Assembly: GCF_901764995.1 (NCBI RefSeq)
Contig: NZ_CABFKI010000005.1
Location: 62,001-126,000, forward strand
DNA: 64,000 bases
Direction of reading: 5' to 3'
From: Actinobacillus porcinus
Lineage (GTDB): Bacteria; Pseudomonadota; Gammaproteobacteria; Enterobacterales; Pasteurellaceae
Shown: one piece after another, positions 28,162-38,153 of the stretch
How positions within the stretch are numbered: the stretch's first letter is position 1
Layout of the letters: every line of letters starts with the position of its first letter
Notes under the pieces: model-generated
Seen by the model: the letters and a program-made list of their open reading frames with translations, nothing else
Told to the model about the DNA's origin: nothing
The model's database searches: none
Translations under genes and position numbers: made by a program

Positions 28162-29607
28162 ATGAAATTTATCGTTAAACTTTTTCCTGAAATTATGATT
28201 AAAAGCGACAGTGTTCGTAAGCGTTTTATCAAAATTTTAACCAGCAATATCCGCAATGTGTTAACCCGTGATTTTGACGTTGCCGTAGTGCGCCATTGGG
28301 ATTTTATTGAAGTGCGTTCACAACAAGAAGATCGCAAGTCAGAAATTATTGATACCTTGCAACGTATTCCGGGAATCCACCATTTTTTAGAAGTGGAAGA
28401 ACAGCCTTTTACGGATTTGCACAATATTTTTGAGCAAACCTTGGCGCGTATGCGTGACGAATTAGACGGAAAAACTTTCTGCGTACGCGCGAAACGCCGT
28501 GGCAAACATAGCTTTAGTTCCTTGGAAATTGAACGTTATGTGGGCGGTGGGTTGAACCAACATATTGAAAGTGCGAAAGTGAAGTTAAAAAATCCCGATG
28601 TGACGGTTCGTCTTGAAGTGGAAGACGATAAATTGCTCTTTATTAACGCGCGCCACGCAGGTATCGGCGGTTACCCCATTGGTACGCAAGAAGATGTTTT
28701 ATCCTTAATTTCGGGCGGTTTCGATTCGGGCGTGTCGAGTTATATGTTAATTCGCCGCGGTTCTCGTGTGCATTATTGTTTCTTCAATTTAGGCGGTGCT
28801 GCTCATGAAATTGGGGTGAAACAAATGGCGTATCATATTTGGAGCCGTTATAGCACGTCACACAAAGTCCGTTTTATTGCCATTAATTTTGAAGATGTCG
28901 TAGGCGAGATCCTTGAGAAAATTGATAATGGGCAAATGGGCGTGGTGTTAAAACGTATGATGGTGCGCGCGGCGAGCAAAGTGGCGGAACGCTTTAACAT
29001 TGAAGCCATTGTTACAGGCGAAGCCCTTGGGCAGGTTTCAAGCCAAACCTTAACCAATTTGCGTTTAATTGATGAAGCGGCGGACGCCTTGGTGTTGCGC
29101 CCATTGATTACCCACGACAAAGAGCAAATTATTGCTATGGCGCGTGAAATTGGTACGGATGATATTGCTAAATCTATGCCTGAATTCTGTGGGGTGATTT
29201 CTAAAAATCCAACGGTGAAAGCTATTCGTGAAAAAATCTTAGCAGAAGAGCAGCATTTTAACTTTGATGTGCTACAAAGTGCGGTGGAAAATGCGCAATA
29301 TTTGGATATTCGCGACATTGCGGAACAAACTGAGCGCGAAGTGGTGGAAGTGGACGCGGTGTCAGTTTTAAGCGACAACGACATTATTTTAGATATTCGC
29401 AGCCCGGAAGAAACCGATGAAGCCCCTTTTGAATTGGACGGTTATGAAGTGAAATTAATGCCGTTCTACAAATTGTCATCTCAATTTGGCAGTTTAGATC
29501 AAAGCAAAAATTATGTGTTGTATTGCGAACGCGGCGTGATGAGCAAGTTGCAAGCCTTATATTTAAAAGAAAATGGCTTTGCCAATGTGAAAGTGTTTAG
29601 AAAATAA
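28162..29607 (+). CDS. thiI: tRNA 4-thiouridine synthase / thiazole sulfur carrier ThiI
   Basis: Transfers sulfur to tRNA U8 and into thiamine thiazole synthesis. The protein is 481 residues from the ATG at 28162. A second ATG at 28156 directly abuts the ribosome-binding site GAGAGA and is less likely. It has an N-terminal ferredoxin-like and THUMP region (about 60-165), the PP-loop [11 protein letters not shown] (near 184), and a C-terminal rhodanese domain with active-site Cys near 455 (YCERGVMSK). The rhodanese extension marks the enterobacterial-type enzyme. Confidence 0.96.
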   Translation: MKFIVKLFPEIMIKSDSVRKRFIKILTSNIRNVLTRDFDVAVVRHWDFIEVRSQQEDRKSEIIDTLQRIPGIHHFLEVEEQPFTDLHNIFEQTLARMRDELDGKTFCVRAKRRGKHSFSSLEIERYVGGGLNQHIESAKVKLKNPDVTVRLEVEDDKLLFINARHAGIGGYPIGTQEDVLSLISGGFDSGVSSYMLIRRGSRVHYCFFNLGGAAHEIGVKQMAYHIWSRYSTSHKVRFIAINFEDVVGEILEKIDNGQMGVVLKRMMVRAASKVAERFNIEAIVTGEALGQVSSQTLTNLRLIDEAADALVLRPLITHDKEQIIAMAREIGTDDIAKSMPEFCGVISKNPTVKAIREKILAEEQHFNFDVLQSAVENAQYLDIRDIAEQTEREVVEVDAVSVLSDNDIILDIRSPEETDEAPFELDGYEVKLMPFYKLSSQFGSLDQSKNYVLYCERGVMSKLQALYLKENGFANVKVFRK

Positions 29608-29632
29608 TCAAAAAAGCAATCGTTTACATAAA

Positions 29633-29654
29633 AAATGTGATCTTGATCAGATTT
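29633..29654 (+). promoter_or_regulatory. CRP-binding site upstream of the porin gene
   Basis: TGTGA (29636-29640), six bases, TCAGA (29647-29651): nine of ten core positions match the CRP palindrome, with A-rich left and T-rich right flanks. It lies about 155 bases before the porin ATG, upstream of a possible -35 TTGACG at 29679-29684. A LacI/PurR-like word (AAGCAATCGTTTACAT) overlaps the flank at 29615-29630. Confidence 0.6.
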
Positions 29655-29806
29655 TTGAGAAATTCTCGGGAACTTTTATTGACGGCATAATTTTTCTTTG
29701 GCAATATCTCGGCTGCTTAAGGATTTAAGCGATGTTTGACTTTTAGTTTTGCTGAAAGTTCAAATGGAAATTGTTATAAAAATAAATTCTGATAAGGAAT
29801 TAAATT

Positions 29807-31036
29807 ATGAAAAAGACATTAGTAGCATTAGTAGTAGCGGCAGCAGCAGCGTCTGCAAGCGCAACAACAGTTTATAACAACGAAGGCACAACAGTTGATG
29901 TTGGCGGTCGTTTAGATGTTATGATTGGTAAATTCAACGAAAACGAACGTACCGATTTACGTAACAACGAATCTCGTATCGAATTCAAAGCACAACACGA
30001 TTTAGGCAACGGCTTAAAAGCAATCGCATTCACTCGTTTACGTTTTAACGATGGTGGCGACCGTTGGGATACTCAACAATCATTTAACAATATCAAAACT
30101 AACAAATTATGGTTAGGTTTTGAAGCGAAAGATATCGGTCGTGTAACATTCGGTAAACAAGATACTAACGGTGATGCGATCCAAATCAACGATAACGCTT
30201 ATATCTTTGGCGGCAACAACAACGTATTAGATGGCGGCGATAAAGTTCTTTCTTTCCGTTCTACTGATTTTCAAATCGCAGAAGGTCAAAAATTAGGCTT
30301 TGGTGCTGACTATGTGTTTGGTCAATCAACAAAAGATGATAACCAAGCAACGACAGCAAAACTTGATGCTGACGGTAATGTAGTTAAAGATGCTAACGGT
30401 AAAACCGTTATGGTTCAAGATAGCAGTAAACTTAAATATGGTTACAATGCTGTAGCTTTCTATGAAGGTAACTTCTCTGGCTTAAAAGCAAACTTAAATG
30501 CAGGTTATACAGTAACTAAGTATGATGATGACACAGCCTCTAATGTAACTGGTTCACAAGAAAAAGCATGGCGTGTGGCTTCTAAATTAGGTTATGGTCC
30601 GGCTGAGTTTGGCGTAGAATACGGCGAAACTAAATTTGAAAATGGTCATACAGACGCAGGTAAAGGTAAATTCTTAGAAGTTGCAGCGAAATACAACTAC
30701 TTAGAAAACGCTTCTGTATATACAGCATGGGAACACAACGTATATAAAGGCGACACAGATGGTTTAGCATTCGATGTGCGTGATGCGAACTTCTTACGTT
30801 CTGTTGCTGGTAAGTTAAGCGTTGAAAACGGTGGTAAATTAACTGAAAACGTATTTATCCTTGGTACAGACTATGCATTTACTCCAAATGTTGTGACTTA
30901 TGCTGAATATGCATATTCACATGTTAAAGCTAACAGCAAAGCTAAAATTGAGGGTGCTGGTGTAACTGGATACGCTGATGGCACAGCAAAAGCGAAAGAT
31001 CATCGTTACGGTGTTGGTGTTCGCGTATACTTCTAA
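29807..31036 (+). CDS. OmpP2-like general porin
   Basis: Outer-membrane trimeric porin for passive entry of small solutes. The protein is 409 residues: signal peptide MKKTLVALVVAAAAASASA, mature start TTVYNNEGTTVDVGGRLD, alternating beta-strand pattern, and a terminal phenylalanine (YGVGVRVYF) required for assembly. Typical Pasteurellaceae P2-type eyelet strands are visible (GKQDTNGDAIQINDN; LGFGADYVFGQ). Strong Shine-Dalgarno (AAGGAA) and highly biased codon use suggest abundant expression. CRP control is suggested by the upstream site. Confidence 0.92.
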   Translation: MKKTLVALVVAAAAASASATTVYNNEGTTVDVGGRLDVMIGKFNENERTDLRNNESRIEFKAQHDLGNGLKAIAFTRLRFNDGGDRWDTQQSFNNIKTNKLWLGFEAKDIGRVTFGKQDTNGDAIQINDNAYIFGGNNNVLDGGDKVLSFRSTDFQIAEGQKLGFGADYVFGQSTKDDNQATTAKLDADGNVVKDANGKTVMVQDSSKLKYGYNAVAFYEGNFSGLKANLNAGYTVTKYDDDTASNVTGSQEKAWRVASKLGYGPAEFGVEYGETKFENGHTDAGKGKFLEVAAKYNYLENASVYTAWEHNVYKGDTDGLAFDVRDANFLRSVAGKLSVENGGKLTENVFILGTDYAFTPNVVTYAEYAYSHVKANSKAKIEGAGVTGYADGTAKAKDHRYGVGVRVYF

Positions 31037-31058
31037 TCAGTTGATTAGCTAAAATCTC

Positions 31059-31087
31059 AAACCCGATCTTAGGATCGGGTTTTTGTT
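31059..31087 (+). terminator. Porin terminator
   Basis: Perfect 10-bp stem AAACCCGATC / GATCGGGTTT around a TTAG loop, followed by a T-rich tract; 22 bases after the porin stop. Confidence 0.92.
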
Positions 31088-31140
31088 TTGATTTTGATGA
31101 AATATTGTATAAAATGACGACAACAAATAGGAGAGATATT

Positions 31141-31620
31141 ATGTTTTCACTCAATTTGGCGAGTGTCGCGATTAGCTCAGCTCTAGCGATTGTGCCGTTA
31201 TCATTCCAAATGCAGGCTACAAATACTTTACAGACAGTAGAGCAACAACAAATTTCAATGAAATCTGAGTTGCGAGAAATTGTTATTGTTGCAGAAGCGT
31301 TGCTTGATACTTTTTATAAAATGGCTTCTCAAGATCATTCGGTATTTGAACGTCTAGAAGGTATTGATATTGCCGCTTTGTTAAAACAATCTGAACATCT
31401 ATTAAATGGCTTACGTTCGCATTTTTCAGCTGAAGCCGATGTTGAATTGCTTGATAATTTTGCTAAAACGGTAGAAAAGACAAACCAACTTTATCAAGCG
31501 ATTGAATACAAAAAAGAAGCGGATCATATTTTGCTGTCTCGAGTAAATTCACCAGCAAGTATTATGATTAAACATGGTTCAAATCGTGATGAAATTAGAC
31601 AAGCATTGTTAGGGCACTAA
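31141..31620 (+). CDS. Unknown protein, first gene of a two-gene unit
   Basis: 159 residues from the ATG at 31141, which follows a GGAGAG ribosome-binding site; the frame is open from 31105. I do not recognise the family. The first 25 residues are hydrophobic (FSLNLASVAISSALAIVPL), possibly a membrane or signal segment, and the rest is mostly amphipathic helix (LREIVIVAEALLDTFYKMA; LLKQSEHLLNGLRSHF). The stop is followed by the next ATG after one intervening base, so the pair is almost certainly translationally coupled. It sits between the porin terminator and REPIN/BrnA sequence, an accessory position. Confidence 0.7.
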   Translation: MFSLNLASVAISSALAIVPLSFQMQATNTLQTVEQQQISMKSELREIVIVAEALLDTFYKMASQDHSVFERLEGIDIAALLKQSEHLLNGLRSHFSAEADVELLDNFAKTVEKTNQLYQAIEYKKEADHILLSRVNSPASIMIKHGSNRDEIRQALLGH

Positions 31621-31621
31621 T

Positions 31622-32056
31622 ATGGCGATTGATGTGCTAATTTCTGATGAGTTTAAATTGGGTAAAACCAATAATACTAAATTTGTCGATTTTCCATTTT
31701 TGAATGAAGTACAGTTTGAGTTATTACTTGATTTTGTTGAATATGTTTCAAATGACAAAGCATTACTAGGAAAAAATAAACCATCTTGGTTAGATGACAA
31801 CTTAGATATTATTCCTGATACGGAAAGCTATCAAGCCTTTAATTTTTGGCATTACCATTGTGGTGAATTTGATCCTAATGTTCCAATCCGAGCATTAACC
31901 TATCAGCTTAAATTGAATTTAGACGGGTTAACATCAGCAGCCGTTATTCACTACCGAAAATTATCAGAAACTGAGATTGTGATTGTAGGTTATTCGCCTA
32001 TTCACGTTCCATTTCCAAAAGAAGATGATCCTGAAAATCCATTATTTGGTGATTAA
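31622..32056 (+). CDS. Unknown protein, second gene of the unit; YafO-like pattern possible
   Basis: 144 residues, acidic, starting one base after the preceding stop. Visible features are FNFWHYHCG (about 77-85), SAAVIHYRK and EIVIVGYSPIHVPFP near the C-terminus. The order W-H-x-H, then a buried strand ending in a Tyr/Lys, then H-x-PFP recalls YafO-type ribosome-dependent mRNA interferases, but overall similarity is too weak to assign. With its upstream partner it could be a toxin-antitoxin-like or other small defence or stress pair. Function unknown. Confidence 0.65.
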   Translation: MAIDVLISDEFKLGKTNNTKFVDFPFLNEVQFELLLDFVEYVSNDKALLGKNKPSWLDDNLDIIPDTESYQAFNFWHYHCGEFDPNVPIRALTYQLKLNLDGLTSAAVIHYRKLSETEIVIVGYSPIHVPFPKEDDPENPLFGD

Positions 32057-32061
32057 GAAAT

Positions 32062-32131
32062 GTAGGGTGGGCATTCCTGCCCACCATTTATATTCGATGA
32101 TATTTTCGGTGGGCAAGGATGCCCACCCTAC
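32062..32131. repeat. REPIN-like inverted pair (GTAGGGTGGGCA family)
   Basis: Two 24-base units in inverted orientation, 32062-32085 and 32108-32131, differing at a few loop bases. Each begins GTAG and folds by itself (GGTGGGCA with TGCCCACC). The whole 70 bases can form a cruciform. Same architecture and length as the 16601-16669 element but a different stem sequence. It follows the stop at 32056 by five bases and may also end transcription of the two-gene unit. Confidence 0.85.
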
Positions 32132-32232
32132 ATAAATCTCACGCTGTTTTCGCATTTTCGGACATAGGCAATATGTCCTTGCAGGATCGAGATTTAATCT
32201 AAAATCTGATGTTTCTCTTAAATCTGTAAATA

Positions 32233-32376
32233 ACATAATATCGAAGTGATTTTTGTAGTTACAAATATTGACGAAAATAGAAAAGGAGAGTTTAATGTGG
32301 ACATCAACTTACGTCAGATAACAGAGAAGTGAGAGCATATTATGAAGATCAAAACACTAGAAGAACAATTAGCTGA
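32233..32376 (+). pseudogene. Probable decayed brnT toxin gene
   Basis: Upstream of and overlapping the BrnA gene, where brnT normally lies, there is no intact toxin ORF. Two out-of-frame fragments look like toxin remnants: VIFVVTNIDENRKG (near 32251-32292) and, in another frame ending at the TGA at 32374-32376, SDNREVRAYYED, which resembles the BrnT C-terminus that usually overlaps the brnA start. The assignment rests on position and weak sequence resemblance. Confidence 0.35.
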
Positions 32377-32662
32377 TCCCTATTACGATGATGCGGATCA
32401 ATTTATTGATGATGAAAGCCCGGAATGGACGGATGAAGATTTTAAACGGGCATTAAAATTTGAAGAAATGCCTCCGGAATTACAGCAATTGGTTCTTTGG
32501 TCTCGCGAACGCAAACGCGGTCGTCCTCCTGTAGAAGAGAAAAAAGTCAGTGTAACCATTCGTTATTCGAGTAAAGTCATTGACGCTTTTAAGGCCACAG
32601 GCAAAGGGTGGCAAAGTCGAATGAACCAAGTGCTGGAAGATTATGTTGCAAAATCGATGTAG
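32342..32662 (+). CDS. brnA: BrnA-family antitoxin, apparently orphan
   Basis: 106 residues. The C-terminal half KKVSVTIRYSSKVIDAFKATGKGWQSRMNQVLEDYV is a ribbon-helix-helix of the BrnA type, and EWTDEDFKRAL is the acidic toxin-binding segment. BrnA neutralises BrnT ribonuclease and represses its own operon. The start at 32342 is preceded by GAAGTGAGAG. No intact brnT accompanies it, so it may survive as a solitary DNA-binding regulator or an anti-addiction remnant. Confidence 0.8.
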   Translation: MKIKTLEEQLADPYYDDADQFIDDESPEWTDEDFKRALKFEEMPPELQQLVLWSRERKRGRPPVEEKKVSVTIRYSSKVIDAFKATGKGWQSRMNQVLEDYVAKSM

Positions 32663-32687
32663 TTTTGTTTGTATTGCGTTTATTTGA

Positions 32688-34145
<1,458 letters not shown>

Positions 34146-34183
34146 GCCGTAAAAACAGCGTTTTATTAACCGCACTTGTAATT

Positions 34184-34218
34184 AACCCCTATACAACATG
34201 AGCTGTATAGGGGTTTTT
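34184..34218 (+). terminator. argG terminator
   Basis: AACCCCTATACA (34184-34195) pairs perfectly with TGTATAGGGGTT (34204-34215), followed by T residues. Only about 20 bases before the convergent adk stop, so it probably insulates both genes. Confidence 0.92.
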
Positions 34219-34239
34219 GTTTTATCTTATTTTTGATGT

Positions 34240-34911
<672 letters not shown>

Positions 34912-34985
34912 TTACTTTAACGTGAATTTAGAGAAAATGCAAATGAATAACGAGATAATGACTGTTCAAAAGTATAGTATTTATG

Positions 34986-34991
34986 TATAAT
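34986..34991 (+). promoter_or_regulatory. Consensus -10 box for the small hydrophobic-peptide unit
   Basis: A perfect TATAAT at 34986-34991. A weak -35 (TGTTCA at 34963-34968, 17-base spacer) precedes it. Initiation at about 34998 would give a short leader, the hairpin at 35021-35066 and then the peptide ORF. Confidence 0.5.
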
Positions 34992-35020
34992 GATGGTGCG
35001 CTTGAAATGGCGTAGGTGGG

Positions 35021-35066
35021 TCTGCTAGCAGTCCCGCCAGTTCGCAGCTAGCGGGGCTGTAGCAGA
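35021..35066 (+). other. Hairpin in the 5' leader of the small peptide gene
   Basis: TCTGCT (35021-35026) pairs with AGCAGA (35061-35066), and CCCGC (35033-35037) with GCGGG (35051-35055). It lies 20 bases upstream of the ribosome-binding site AAGGAG (35087-35092). A structured leader before a short hydrophobic ORF also occurs at 55388-55439. Confidence 0.55.
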
Positions 35067-35097
35067 TCTTGTGATTTATTTTCACAAGGAGCATGAT

Positions 35098-35475
35098 ATG
35101 AAACGAATTATTCGTTTAATCATTGTTATTCTGTTGTGCCTATTGCTACATAGTAGCACTGGAACTGGCTTATTGCAGAATAACCTTAGGGTCTGTTTAT
35201 CTTTCAATAAAAAGCTGCGTTGTCGCCTAAAAAGGCCATCGGCTAGGCGTAAAACGCAGTTAATAGCGGGACTATTTACAAGTTTTACAACAACGCCGAT
35301 GGCCTTTTTAGGCACAACCCGAAGGGGCGGGCTTCTTTTTTGCCCACTCTGTGTTAAAAAAACTTTGTTTAGAATGACTAAACGGCAGTTTTTTTGCCTT
35401 GATTGGGCAAAAAATAAGCTCCGCCGCAGCCTTTTATTGAAAGATAAACAGACCCTAACGTTCGGGGAGCGCTAG
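35098..35475 (+). CDS. Small hydrophobic peptide gene, 3' part displaced by a MITE
   Basis: The ATG at 35098 follows AAGGAG with ideal spacing. The first 29 codons encode MKRIIRLIIVILLCLLLHSS and TGTGLLQNN: a basic N-terminus, a Leu/Ile/Val run and a polar tail. From codon 30 (35185) the frame enters a 267-base inverted-repeat element, so the remaining 97 codons are probably insertion-derived. Two readings fit the original gene: a type I toxin of Ibs/TisB character, or a branched-chain amino acid leader peptide (14 of 29 residues are Ile, Leu or Val), since a strong terminator follows at 35457. No ilv genes are nearby. The ribosome-binding site and peptide are seen; the function is inferred. 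Confidence 0.5.
   Translation: MKRIIRLIIVILLCLLLHSSTGTGLLQNNLRVCLSFNKKLRCRLKRPSARRKTQLIAGLFTSFTTTPMAFLGTTRRGGLLFCPLCVKKTLFRMTKRQFFCLDWAKNKLRRSLLLKDKQTLTFGER
35189..35455. mobile_element. 267-bp MITE-like element rich in palindromes
   Basis: Terminal inverted repeats of about 30 bases with small indels: GGGTCTGTTTATCTTTCAAT at the left end and its complement at the right, ending CAGACCC at 35455. Imperfect eight-base flanks (TAACCTTA 35181-35188, TAACGTTC 35456-35463; six of eight match) may be a decayed target duplication. Inside, a second long inverted repeat pairs 35220-35243 with 35295-35317 (GCCTAAAAAGGCCATCGGC core), and TTTTTTGCCCA/TGGGCAAAAAA forms a third. There is no transposase ORF. 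The ends and eight-base duplication would suit an IS1595- or IS256-like mobiliser; that is inference. Confidence 0.65.
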
Positions 35476-35491
35476 CCCTGAACGTTTTTAT
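35457..35491 (+). terminator. Strong terminator downstream of the MITE
   Basis: AACGTTCGGGG (35457-35467) pairs with CCCTGAACGTT (35476-35486; one G-T), followed by TTTATTAT. Without the MITE it would end the small-peptide transcript at about 225 nucleotides. Confidence 0.85.
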
Positions 35492-35510
35492 TATAATGGT
35501 TTTTGCTGTG

Positions 35511-36788
35511 TTATCCAATCTTAATTTTTTCACGCCACGGCGCCACCCAAATTAAGCAAATCATACCAGGGATGGCCAAGAAAAAGCAGAACCAAAAATA
35601 ATGGTAATAACCGAAATATTCGATTAATGCGCCTGCTTGCGTGTTAATCGTTGCTCTAGGCAAGGCTGATAGGCTGGTGAATAAAGCCAGTTGGGTTGCG
35701 GTGTAAAGTGGGTTGGTTTCACGTGCCATAAAGGCGACAAAAGCCGATGTGCCGAGTCCTACACCAATAAATTCAGCCGCAATAACCAAGCTTAATGCGG
35801 TGAGTTCGTATGTGCCAATTTGCTCAAAGCGTCCGTGATTGGCGAGCCAAGCAAAGCCTAAAATAGTAATAATTTGTACGAATCCAAATAGCCATAACGC
35901 TTTATTGATCCCGATTTTGAGCATAATCACGCCGCCAACAATGCTAGCGATAACCATTGGCCATAGGGAGGCATTTTTAGCCACAATGCCAATTTGGGTT
36001 TTGGAAAAGCCCATATCGTAGTAAAAAGGGGAAATGAGTGCCGTTGCCATACTGTCGCCCAGTTTATAGAGAAAAATAAAGGCAAGAATGCCTAGCGCGC
36101 CCCATAGTCCTTTACGGCTAAAGAATTCGTTAAAGGGTTCGAACACATTTTCTTTTAACGTACGGTTTGTTTTGAGTTCAATTTGGGGTTCACGGCTCAG
36201 AAATAAGGTCATTAGAATCCCCGGTAGCATAAAAAGCGCGGTGATAATAAAGACTGTTTGCCAAGGGAGATGATCAGACAAAATGAGAGATAATGAACCT
36301 GGAATTAAGCCTGATACGCGATAAGCATTCACGTGAATACTGTTTCCTAAACCGAGATCAGCGTCAGATAAGATTTCGCGGCGGAACGCGTCTAACACAA
36401 TATCTTGGCTGGCAGAGAAAAAGGAGCAAAGGGTGGCAAGTCCGGCAATGAGCGTTAGCCCAAAGTGGGTTTTGGGATCTAAAAATCCGAATAATGCCAA
36501 GGAAATAAGCAGCAATACTTGGGAAATGAACATCCAACCACGGCGGCGACCTAAAAATGGCGGAACATAGCGATCCAATAAAGGTGACCATAGAAATTTC
36601 CACGTAAAGGGTAAGGTTACCGCAGTAAAGTAGCCGAGAGATTCTAAATCGACTTGCTCTGAGCGCAGCCAAATAGGCAGTAGGGAAGTGATAATATACA
36701 GGGGGAGCCCTGAGCTAAAACCCGTGAATACGCAAATAAGCATATTACGGCTAAATATTTGAGAAATAAGCGATGATTGTTTTTGCAT
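35511..36788 (-). CDS. ampG: Muropeptide permease AmpG (MFS)
   Basis: Imports anhydromuropeptides for peptidoglycan recycling. The protein is 425 residues with 12 predicted helices; N-terminal segments GFSSGLPLYIITSLLPIWLR and WKFLWSPLLDRYVPP, and SASQDIVLDAFRRE, are diagnostic of AmpG-type MFS permeases. Shorter than E. coli AmpG (491), as is usual for Pasteurellaceae. On the same strand as galE but separated by about 170 bases filled with hairpins. Confidence 0.93.
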   Translation of the reverse strand: MQKQSSLISQIFSRNMLICVFTGFSSGLPLYIITSLLPIWLRSEQVDLESLGYFTAVTLPFTWKFLWSPLLDRYVPPFLGRRRGWMFISQVLLLISLALFGFLDPKTHFGLTLIAGLATLCSFFSASQDIVLDAFRREILSDADLGLGNSIHVNAYRVSGLIPGSLSLILSDHLPWQTVFIITALFMLPGILMTLFLSREPQIELKTNRTLKENVFEPFNEFFSRKGLWGALGILAFIFLYKLGDSMATALISPFYYDMGFSKTQIGIVAKNASLWPMVIASIVGGVIMLKIGINKALWLFGFVQIITILGFAWLANHGRFEQIGTYELTALSLVIAAEFIGVGLGTSAFVAFMARETNPLYTATQLALFTSLSALPRATINTQAGALIEYFGYYHYFWFCFFLAIPGMICLIWVAPWREKIKIG

Positions 36789-36796
36789 AATAAAAA

Positions 36797-36940
36797 GGGG
36801 CGAATATGTCGCCCTGCCGAATATTGATAAACCCTATACGAGCCGTATAGGGTTATTTAATCTGAGCCGCTCTGCGGCTCTTCTATTCAGCCCAGCGGGG
36901 CTGAGTTTAACAAACCTAGCACGGCTCGCGCTAGGTAGTA
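36797..36940. repeat. Cluster of short hairpins between galE and ampG
   Basis: Five palindromes in 144 bases: a partial REP (GGGGCGAATATGTCGCCC, 36797-36814), a terminator-like 11-bp stem (36830-36840 with 36844-36854), GAGCCGC-TCT-GCGGCTC (36864-36880), CAGCCC-AGC-GGGGCTG (about 36889-36903) and CCTAGC...GCTAGG (about 36916-36936). Tight three-base loops resemble those inside the element at 8726-8884. Position after galE suggests a role in ending or stabilising the galE mRNA. Confidence 0.6.
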
Positions 36941-36957
36941 ATCAAACTGGAATTTGA

Positions 36958-37974
36958 TTAATCTTTATAGCCTTTCGGGTTGTTTTTTTGCCAGTTCCAA
37001 GTGTCTTTCATCATTTGTTCCAGACCACGTTCTGCTTTCCAACCCAATTCTTTTGCCGCTCGGCCGGCATCTGCATAGTTGACGGCAATATCCCCGGCGC
37101 GGCGTGGCGCAAATTTATAAGGGATTTCAATACCATTCGCGTTATTGAACGCGTTAACCATGTCTAAAACGGAATAACCCACGCCGGTACCTAGGTTATA
37201 AATATGCAAACCGCGGTCATTTTCGTGACGATTTAAGGCTTTGACGTGACCAACGGCTAAATCCACAACGTGGATATAATCACGCACGCCTGTGCCGTCT
37301 TGGGTGTCGTAATCGTTACCGAAAATAGATAATTCTTTCAGTTTACCAATCGCCACTTGACTGATGTACGGCATAAGGTTATTTGGAATACCATTTGGAT
37401 CTTCACCGATCAATCCACTTTCGTGAGCACCAACAGGGTTGAAATAGCGAAGTAGGGTAATGCTAAATTCAGGCACGGCTTTAGCAATGTCCATTAAAAT
37501 TTGTTCTACCATTAATTTTGATGTGCCGTATGGGTTGGTTGTGCCGCCCACTTTGCAATCTTCTGTGACAGGAATACGTTCAGGATCGCCATAAACCGTT
37601 GATGATGAACTGAAAATAAAATTCCACACGCCGGCTTTACGCATTTCTTGGATGAGATTAAGTGAACCGGTTACGTTATTACGATAGTATTCAATCGGCT
37701 TTTGAACACTTTCACCTACGGCTTTTAAGCCTGCGAAGTGAATCACTGCATCAATGCTGTTTTCTGCAAAAATGCGTTGTAATAATGTACTATCTAGAAT
37801 ATCGCCTTCATAGAATGTTACCGATTTACCCGTAATTTGCTTTACGCGCTCAAGGGATTTTGGCGAGGAATTACAAAGATTATCCAACACCACAACATCA
37901 CGATTGTTGTTTAATAATTCGACTAAGGTATGTGAGCCGATATATCCGGCACCACCGGTTACTAAGATTGCCAT
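36958..37974 (-). CDS. galE: UDP-glucose 4-epimerase
   Basis: Interconverts UDP-glucose and UDP-galactose, supplying galactose for LPS. The protein is 338 residues. NAD-binding GGAGYIGSH (7-15), catalytic Ser/Tyr/Lys in [11 protein letters not shown] and [11 protein letters not shown] (Y-x3-K), and [13 protein letters not shown]. The ATG at 37974 has an AAGGAA Shine-Dalgarno. It is not in a gal operon here. Confidence 0.97.
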   Translation of the reverse strand: MAILVTGGAGYIGSHTLVELLNNNRDVVVLDNLCNSSPKSLERVKQITGKSVTFYEGDILDSTLLQRIFAENSIDAVIHFAGLKAVGESVQKPIEYYRNNVTGSLNLIQEMRKAGVWNFIFSSSSTVYGDPERIPVTEDCKVGGTTNPYGTSKLMVEQILMDIAKAVPEFSITLLRYFNPVGAHESGLIGEDPNGIPNNLMPYISQVAIGKLKELSIFGNDYDTQDGTGVRDYIHVVDLAVGHVKALNRHENDRGLHIYNLGTGVGYSVLDMVNAFNNANGIEIPYKFAPRRAGDIAVNYADAGRAAKELGWKAERGLEQMMKDTWNWQKNNPKGYKD

Positions 37975-38153
37975 AGATCATTCCTTTTGACAGTATAAAG
38001 AGATGACAAGTATAGATCCTTTAATAAGCAAGCAAAAGTAGATTTGTGAAAAATCCATTATTTTTAACCGCAGTTTAAGGTGTTTTACTTTCATAATTAG
38101 GCTCTTTTCGGTACAATACGCGCGGTTTTGACTTTTAATCAAAAAGGTGACTT

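Noticed and set aside
35082-35315. Minus-strand 77-codon ORF across the MITE
   Set aside because: It reads through inverted-repeat sequence and the complement of the small-peptide gene, with no ribosome-binding site.
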